A DNA stretch of 7,825 nucleotides from Kiritimatiellia bacterium. GTDB lineage: Bacteria; Verrucomicrobiota; Kiritimatiellia; RFP12; UBA1067. The notes below the pieces were generated by a model. It had not been told where the DNA came from. It ran no database searches and worked only from the letters and a program-made list of their open reading frames with translations. A program made the translations under genes and the position numbers. Shown here one piece after another: positions 1-4,865 of the stretch (position 1 is the stretch's first letter; each line of letters opens with the position of its first letter). The stretch covers positions 1-7,825 of the forward strand of contig CAJGDE010000088.1 in NCBI GenBank assembly GCA_904502135.1, written 5' to 3'.

Positions 1-67
1 ACTCTGATTTTACAAGGATTGGCCTAAATCCATCAACACAGAGGTTTTCAAAACAAATTTTATCCGT

Positions 68-95
68 AAAAAAATTCCGCGCCATAAGCGCGGAA
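68..95 (-). terminator. Rho-independent terminator of the three-gene operon
   Basis: Read on the minus strand, an 8-bp perfect stem (TTCCGCGC paired with GCGCGGAA, six of the eight pairs G-C) closes a 5-nt loop and is followed at once by seven T residues. It lies about 100 bases past the stop codon of the last gene. On the plus strand no T run follows the stem, so it works in one direction only. No other hairpin with a T run is seen between or after the genes, so this is the expected end of the operon transcript. Confidence 0.93.
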
Positions 96-192
96 ACAAT
101 CAGATAGTGCAGCCTATCCTTTTGCTATTGGATAGCAGTGTTTCATCATGAAAAATTATATCAAATATACACAATAAACACAAGAAAACGCC

Positions 193-3018
193 CTACTTTA
201 CCTTGTACACGTGAACGTTGTCGACCCAGGAGACATCTGAATATTTAGAGCCCCGCATATCAATCATAAGATACATCTCATTATATCCGGCCATGTCCGG
301 AGCGCGAACGATCTTCGAGGCAGTTCTCCAACCCGCCGCGTTCTCCGACGAAACCGGCAAGCCGATACTCGGCACATTCCAACGAAAAGCGGAATTCTCG
401 CGCCATGAAACCTTAGCCGCCACCGGGTATCCCTTAGTTGAAAACTGAACAATGTAAACATCGTTCGGTTTCACATTCTGAACGCGGAACATAAGCGTTC
501 CGTCCATAGCGCAGTTTGTCATCTTGAACGAAACGCTGTCGCCCTCGCCCACGGTCGTATCAGACTCGATTTTCGCCACATCGCGTTTTTTTGGCTCAAT
601 ATAGGCGAAATACCCCTTCGAGATTCCGCATGCGGTCGTCGGATCGGGAACCATGTCAACGATTTTGGCGGAATTCTCCTTTAAATACCTCTCAATCCAT
701 CCGCGTTCATCCTTTACCTGCGAAACAACATATCTCCACCCTGGGATACGCCCGTCGAGCGATTCAGAACCCTTGCCCACAATCACGTCAGATCCGACAT
801 CTATCCATACATATTCCGACGAGGTTGACGCCGCCTGCGAGAGATTACGCCAGAATGAGTGTACCGGCGAAGAAGATTCATAACGCGAAAGCCCATCGCC
901 CGCGGCAGGAGATAACGCCGTCAGAAATTTTTCACTGTTTTCGGAAGCAACAAGCGCACGGGTAATCACATGGAGATCTGACATCGCTTTATAATAATCG
1001 AACTTTTCGGCATCACGCTCTCCGTTGCCGCCTCCGTCCACAATACGCACCGTCCGGGGCATTTCATCGAGAATCCCGTTGACGAAAGCCGGCCAAAGCG
1101 AGCCGCGCTTTTCAAGATTCTCACTTAGCGGCACGTCTGAAGGCTTCACCAGTTCAGCCTCGGAAGAAAACCACGAGGAAGCGAAAAGAACAATGTCGGG
1201 ATAGGCGTTAAAGATTGCCTTGCCAACGGAACGTCCGCGACGGCGGGCAGTTTCCAGCAGATATTTATAACTATTGTTCTTTTCTTTTTCGGATATGCTG
1301 AACTGTCGCGAGATGTTGCGATCATCGACGTCCAAAAAGAAACCTTTTAGGCCCGAAGCCTTTGTGAGTTTCGCCATCATGCCGATATTATGGGCAACTG
1401 AGGCCCAGCGCTTTTCGGAATTCCATGATGCGCGATCATTAGGCTTGGGACTGAAACTTATATAAACCAAGCTTTCTTTCAAACCGTCCTTTTGAACCAT
1501 AGCGGTCATATCGGATAAAAAAGGTTTAAGCCTAGGAACAGTAAATTTAACAGGCGCAAATATCCCCTCTGATCCGATTTTATTTCCAAAGGAATCTGTA
1601 GAATTCAAACCAATCGCAACTCCATCGACACCAATTCGATTAAGCTCCTGAGAATAACCGATTAAATCCTTTAGTTTAAGTTTTCTTAGCGACTCCCCGG
1701 TAACAATAAACTTTTTAGGCAATTCTCCTTGACTCTCAGAAATCGATTTCTTTGGGGACGAACTTTTATGTTTTGATAATCCTCCTTCTTTTTTCTTAGC
1801 GGATGATAAGACCTTCTTTTTCGCACTACTTCTCGTTTTATCGGTCTCAATAGACTTTGTCTTAACAAAAGAACAGGCCTCCTTCGTTTTCTTCAGGACA
1901 TCAAGATAACCGGGCAGTTTCTCGTCCCACGTCTGTTGTTTCTTTATCCATCCGTTCCCACAACCGCTGAACGGCACAAAAAGCCCCTTCTCTCCATATA
2001 TCCAGACATACTCGCTCGTCGCTAAGAGCGACTGCTCAAGATTTCGCCTGAAATGTTCGAGCCTCGACCCGCCCTCCGGACCGTAATACCAATGGCCCGC
2101 AGACTCGTCGTTGGTGTACATATCGAGATAATGACCGTAGGACACGCGAATCGCGCGCCTATATTTCTCGCGGTTTTCCGGAGAAAGCAACGCCTGACAT
2201 GCCGCCTGTATTATGGCTCCCTGTTTATAAAAATCACGGCGGAACGATTCCAGATGATAATGCTCGCGCCCGTCAATCATCTTCACCCCATCCGGCATCA
2301 CGTCGAAAAGTCCATCCACAAACGAAACCCAAACCGATCTTTTAAGCGCATACGCTCTTTCTTCCGCCTGAAGACCGGCAATATGCGATTCGCAGCAGAG
2401 CCACCAGTATGAAAAGAAAACAATGTCGGGAAATTCCTTAAAGACGGCGTTACCGATCTCACGACCGCGCTGACGGGCAAGTTTTATCGTCTCCTCAATC
2501 GGCGGATCCTCCTCCTTGCGGGTAAACTGCCCGACCTTGCTGTAGTCCTCCCAGTCAAGAAAAAGCCCTTTCAGCCCGCCATTTTTTGCCAACTTGGCCA
2601 TCACACCCATGTTGTTGGCGATCCGGCTCCAGCCTTCGTTGTCGTTCCACCTGAGCCGCTGTCCCTCTCTCGGCGTCCACCAGACGGTCAAAAGAGATTC
2701 TTTGAGTCCGGGAGACGCTGCAATTTTCTGAAAGACCGGAACGTATTTTTTTACATCGTCATACGCAAATTCAACACCGCTGAAAATTTCGCTGCCCTTT
2801 ATGCTCTGACCCGTGCCGCCGCGCGTTGAAAAAGTGATATTGATGCCGTCAACGCCCGCGTCGGCGAACTTTTCGGCGTTCGCAAGAATCTCCTCCGGCT
2901 GAATACGCAGAGTATCCCAACCCGTGGCGATGATTTTTTTCGCCACCGGCTCGGCTGAAACCGTCTGCAGAAGCGAGACGGCCATCAGCCACCAACAAAC
3001 AGCAACCTGATGTTTCAT
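193..3018 (-). CDS. Secreted tandem-barrel protein: active-type barrel, Lys/Ser linker, degenerate barrel, C-terminal beta-sandwich
   Basis: A 941-residue protein of a family I do not recognise by name. Residues 1-22 are a signal peptide (cleavage likely after VSA). Residues 27-383 form a predicted (beta/alpha)8 barrel; its eight strands end in ATGWD, GINITF, LLTVWWT, GLFLDWEDY, IVFFSYWW, KMIDGREHY, YLDMYT and EYVWIYGEK. Candidate catalytic carboxylates are D155, E157, E252, D299 and E343. Residues 384-434 are a Lys/Ser-rich linker. Residues 435-778 are a second, diverged copy of the barrel. Residues 784-941 are a beta-sandwich ending in VDNVHVYKVK, like the one at the C-terminus of gene 1. 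The ATG lies 6 bases after the gene 2 stop, and its AGAAGGA ribosome site overlaps the last codons of gene 2, so translation is probably coupled. A secreted glycan-active enzyme is the likely role, inferred from fold, secretion and the GH36-like neighbour; no reaction can be assigned. The stop is TAG. Confidence 0.9.
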   Translation of the reverse strand: MKHQVAVCWWLMAVSLLQTVSAEPVAKKIIATGWDTLRIQPEEILANAEKFADAGVDGINITFSTRGGTGQSIKGSEIFSGVEFAYDDVKKYVPVFQKIAASPGLKESLLTVWWTPREGQRLRWNDNEGWSRIANNMGVMAKLAKNGGLKGLFLDWEDYSKVGQFTRKEEDPPIEETIKLARQRGREIGNAVFKEFPDIVFFSYWWLCCESHIAGLQAEERAYALKRSVWVSFVDGLFDVMPDGVKMIDGREHYHLESFRRDFYKQGAIIQAACQALLSPENREKYRRAIRVSYGHYLDMYTNDESAGHWYYGPEGGSRLEHFRRNLEQSLLATSEYVWIYGEKGLFVPFSGCGNGWIKKQQTWDEKLPGYLDVLKKTKEACSFVKTKSIETDKTRSSAKKKVLSSAKKKEGGLSKHKSSSPKKSISESQGELPKKFIVTGESLRKLKLKDLIGYSQELNRIGVDGVAIGLNSTDSFGNKIGSEGIFAPVKFTVPRLKPFLSDMTAMVQKDGLKESLVYISFSPKPNDRASWNSEKRWASVAHNIGMMAKLTKASGLKGFFLDVDDRNISRQFSISEKEKNNSYKYLLETARRRGRSVGKAIFNAYPDIVLFASSWFSSEAELVKPSDVPLSENLEKRGSLWPAFVNGILDEMPRTVRIVDGGGNGERDAEKFDYYKAMSDLHVITRALVASENSEKFLTALSPAAGDGLSRYESSSPVHSFWRNLSQAASTSSEYVWIDVGSDVIVGKGSESLDGRIPGWRYVVSQVKDERGWIERYLKENSAKIVDMVPDPTTACGISKGYFAYIEPKKRDVAKIESDTTVGEGDSVSFKMTNCAMDGTLMFRVQNVKPNDVYIVQFSTKGYPVAAKVSWRENSAFRWNVPSIGLPVSSENAAGWRTASKIVRAPDMAGYNEMYLMIDMRGSKYSDVSWVDNVHVYKVK
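196..666 (-). other. C-terminal beta-sandwich module of gene 3 (residues 785-941)
   Basis: The segment carries three marks shared with the two beta-sandwich modules of gene 1: NVKPNDVYIVQF (compare NVRPGDRYILWV and NVKPGELYNFMA), a segment VRAPDMAGYNEMYLMI (compare LRAPKDAAEACFEI), and a final VDNVHVYKVK (compare VDKFKIYKIG). The pattern fits CBM4/9-like carbohydrate-binding modules in general architecture. Family membership and ligand are inferred, not shown. Confidence 0.6.
685..1716 (-). repeat. Second, degenerate barrel copy within gene 3 (residues 435-778)
   Basis: This copy aligns end to end with residues 27-383 of the same protein. Shared segments include GVDGVAIGLN, GLKESL, NIGMMAKLTK, GLKGFFLD, ARRRGRSVGKAIF, YPDIVLF, NGILDEMP, and SSEYVWI. 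The residues conserved between the other two barrels are mostly gone. LDWED became LDVDD, DGREHY became DGGGNG, the strand-7 Asp (D299) aligns with S711, and Y341/E343 align with D740/G742. A block of roughly 13 residues around GSRLEH is deleted. It is probably a non-catalytic barrel kept for binding or structure. Confidence 0.85.
1717..1869 (-). other. Lys/Ser-rich interdomain linker in gene 3 (residues 384-434)
   Basis: This low-complexity, strongly basic stretch joins the two barrel copies. It includes two SSAKKK units separated by VL, then KHKSSSPKKS. It has no predicted secondary structure by eye and is visibly more A/T-rich than the barrel 1 coding DNA beside it. It probably acts as a flexible tether; the high positive charge could also favour contact with an acidic polymer or surface, which is inference. 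Confidence 0.75.
1870..2940 (-). repeat. First barrel copy within gene 3 (residues 27-383), active-type
   Basis: This copy is clearly more similar to the gene 1 barrel than to its own tandem partner. Blocks shared with gene 1 are DPP in a charged segment after strand 4, LAR-RGRE, a DG-EHY motif, LDMYT, GP--GSRLEH-RRN and EYVWIY-EK. All conserved acidic positions are present (D155, E157, E252, D299, E321, E336, E343). I read it as the catalytically competent member of the fused pair. Confidence 0.85.
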
Positions 3019-3024
3019 TGTTCG

Positions 3025-4839
3025 TTATTTCCTTCTTTCGGCTTTGATGATTGCATATCCTGACTCGGGAATGTCGAGTCGCGTAATCCCCTTCGAAATC
3101 GTCGCCGCTCCGGACGTTCGTCCAAAGGGATCGCGCAGTTCGACACGCCGCGTCCCTTCGCCCTTAACGTCCACGACGACACCTTGAGCGGACGAGGCGT
3201 TCAGAACGAACGTCGTTTTCGCATCGTCATAGACAGGAACGACGATTCCGTCGCAGTAGACTGCGGCAATACGCTCGCTCGCGCTTGAAGACTCAATCCA
3301 CGGATAGCCGAGCTCCGGATGATGCGGGCGGAACTCCCCCTTCAAAAGCGCGTCACGATGCTCACGCGCGAAATCGATCCAGTGTCGGATGACGTCGCGA
3401 TGACTTTTCTTCAGCCCGTCGAGCTGCATCGAATACTGGACAACGCCGAAAATCGCCGAGAGAATCATCCGTCCCGCATTCTCCGGCGTGTCGTCGCGAT
3501 TCCAGACGAGCATATCGGCATGAACCGCCTGCCCCATGGATGTCAGGCGCAGATCCGCTATCTGACGACGGTTCGCCACAAGATCATTCGGACAATCTAT
3601 AGAACGGAACATATTTCCGTACTGAAGCATCGCCGGCCCAATATACTGCTGACGAAACTCGACGAGAATATCCTTCTTTATCTCGCGAAGACGTTTCAGT
3701 ACATCTTTCATCATAACATCAACAGCATGAGGGATCGATTTTATGTCGCGCCCTGCGAAGTTTTCTGCAATAGCTGGATCAACGGCCGGATAAGACATAT
3801 TGTCGATAAAATCAAGCTTCATGCCGTCAATATCCCAATCACGCACACGAGCAGCAAAAGTGGCTGCGAGATGTTCTCGCACTTCTGGAAAGCGGGGATC
3901 GAGCATCGCCGAACAGCTTTCTTCGTGTTCATCCAAAAGAAACTTACCTTTGAAGCGCTTGTATGTTTCTGACGCATGACCTACTTTCGGAAGCGCCGCC
4001 CACACAAGATACTTCAGCCCCGCGCCGTGCGCCTTTTTAACATGCGTTTTCATATCAGGAAAGCGCGAAGGCGCTGGAAGCCAATCGCCCGTCGTCCCAT
4101 AAACGCCAAGAGGCTTTTCAATTTGCCAGCCATCATCAAGAATAAAACTTTTCATTCCAAGTTCAACAGCGGGAGCGAATTCTTTCTCAAGTCTTTTATC
4201 CGTCAGATCCTGCCAGAACGCATACCAGGTTGAATAGAGCGGCTCGAACGCGGCGTCGGGGACAGGCGCGGGCGTAAATCCGTTGGAAGAGACAATCCAG
4301 GCCGTCGCGTCTTCAATCGCCTTCGACCAAAAGACATCACGCTCGTCGATACGGATTTTTACACGGTAAGAATTAATCGGTGCTTCAATCTTAGAGAAAA
4401 AACGAAAACATCCATAAAGCTTTGCATTGCTCGCTCCAAGAGTTATTCCATATTCGACATATCTCAGCGCTTCATCGCATGAGGCGGTCAGCCGGTTTGT
4501 ATCATTCTCGTTAAAAGCGGCCGCGATAGGCGAGCCTTTAGCAAGTTCACTCGAATATCGCGCCTTTCCCCATTCATAAGGAAAAAGTTGGCTACGCTCG
4601 CATAAGGGAACCCAGACATGGCCTACATCGGTACCGAGAGCAGTGAACGAAACTTCAAAACGCGGCGGCACAGCATTTGTCGCAGAAGTAAGTATAATCG
4701 TCGCTTCTGTAACTGCACCAGATGACACCTCGTTTACGGTAAAAGTCCACGATTCGGGCTTATCGCAAAAAACACTCACACGCCCTGCAAACGCAAAAAT
4801 CGGCAAGGCGAAAATAATTACCAATATATTTTTTTTCAT
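3025..4839 (-). CDS. Secreted GH36-like alpha-glycosidase (alpha-galactosidase type)
   Basis: A 604-residue protein from the ATG at 4839. That start has an AAGGAAG ribosome site 7 bases upstream and gives a clean signal peptide, MKKNILVIIFALPIFAFA. A TTG 21 bases further upstream is in frame but has no ribosome site. Numbering from that TTG, residues 27-200 are an N-terminal beta-sandwich, about 205-505 the catalytic barrel and 510-611 a C-terminal beta domain, as in clan GH-D enzymes. Key motifs are FILDDGWQ (D242, D243, W245), GMKLDFID with nucleophile D350, and RSIDCPND with general acid D422. The CSGGGR-type loop of classical GH36 alpha-galactosidases is replaced by EFRQQYIGP, a variant I associate with a compact bacterial GH36-like subgroup. 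It should release terminal alpha-linked galactose or a related sugar by a retaining mechanism, but the exact sugar is not fixed by sequence. It sits 26 bases after gene 1 and 6 bases before gene 3, in one operon. Confidence 0.9.
   Translation of the reverse strand: MKKNILVIIFALPIFAFAGRVSVFCDKPESWTFTVNEVSSGAVTEATIILTSATNAVPPRFEVSFTALGTDVGHVWVPLCERSQLFPYEWGKARYSSELAKGSPIAAAFNENDTNRLTASCDEALRYVEYGITLGASNAKLYGCFRFFSKIEAPINSYRVKIRIDERDVFWSKAIEDATAWIVSSNGFTPAPVPDAAFEPLYSTWYAFWQDLTDKRLEKEFAPAVELGMKSFILDDGWQIEKPLGVYGTTGDWLPAPSRFPDMKTHVKKAHGAGLKYLVWAALPKVGHASETYKRFKGKFLLDEHEESCSAMLDPRFPEVREHLAATFAARVRDWDIDGMKLDFIDNMSYPAVDPAIAENFAGRDIKSIPHAVDVMMKDVLKRLREIKKDILVEFRQQYIGPAMLQYGNMFRSIDCPNDLVANRRQIADLRLTSMGQAVHADMLVWNRDDTPENAGRMILSAIFGVVQYSMQLDGLKKSHRDVIRHWIDFAREHRDALLKGEFRPHHPELGYPWIESSSASERIAAVYCDGIVVPVYDDAKTTFVLNASSAQGVVVDVKGEGTRRVELRDPFGRTSGAATISKGITRLDIPESGYAIIKAERRK
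3031..3037 (-). promoter_or_regulatory. Ribosome binding site of gene 3, inside the end of gene 2
   Basis: AGAAGGA on the minus strand encodes the Arg-Arg near the C-terminus of gene 2 and lies about 12 bases upstream of the gene 3 ATG. The spacing is slightly long. The overlap with the terminal codons of gene 2 and the 6-base intergenic gap imply translational coupling of the two genes. Confidence 0.65.
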
Positions 4840-4855
4840 TTTTTTTCTTCCTTTA
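4840..4855 (-). promoter_or_regulatory. Ribosome binding site that sets the gene 2 start
   Basis: On the minus strand AAAGGAAG is followed by seven A residues and then ATG at 4839. This is close to ideal Shine-Dalgarno spacing. The longer in-frame TTG start at 4860 is preceded only by the end of gene 1 (TAAGAGTT) and would place seven extra polar and basic residues before the signal peptide. The ATG is therefore preferred. Confidence 0.8.
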
Positions 4856-4865
4856 TTCAAAACTC

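Noticed and set aside
114..136. Overlapping small hairpins CTATCC/GGATAG and GCTAT/ATAGC after gene 3
   Set aside because: The stems are 5-6 bp and A/T-rich, the loop is up to 10 nt, and no T run follows on either strand. The strong terminator at 68-95 explains transcript end better.
1..192. CRISPR repeats, tRNA, insertion sequence ends or attachment sites in the flanks
   Set aside because: Both flanks were read for spaced repeats, cloverleaf-type segments and terminal inverted repeats. Only the terminator on the left and the short repeats on the right were found.
591..965. A 124-codon plus-strand frame opposite gene 3
   Set aside because: It is antisense to the second barrel, with low-complexity Arg/Pro/Ser-rich translation typical of reverse-complement frames.
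3319..3972. A 217-codon open frame on the plus strand, opposite gene 2
   Set aside because: It lies wholly antisense to the GH36-like barrel, including its catalytic motifs. Its translation has no recognisable domain, and no ribosome site or promoter precedes it. It is a shadow of the real gene.
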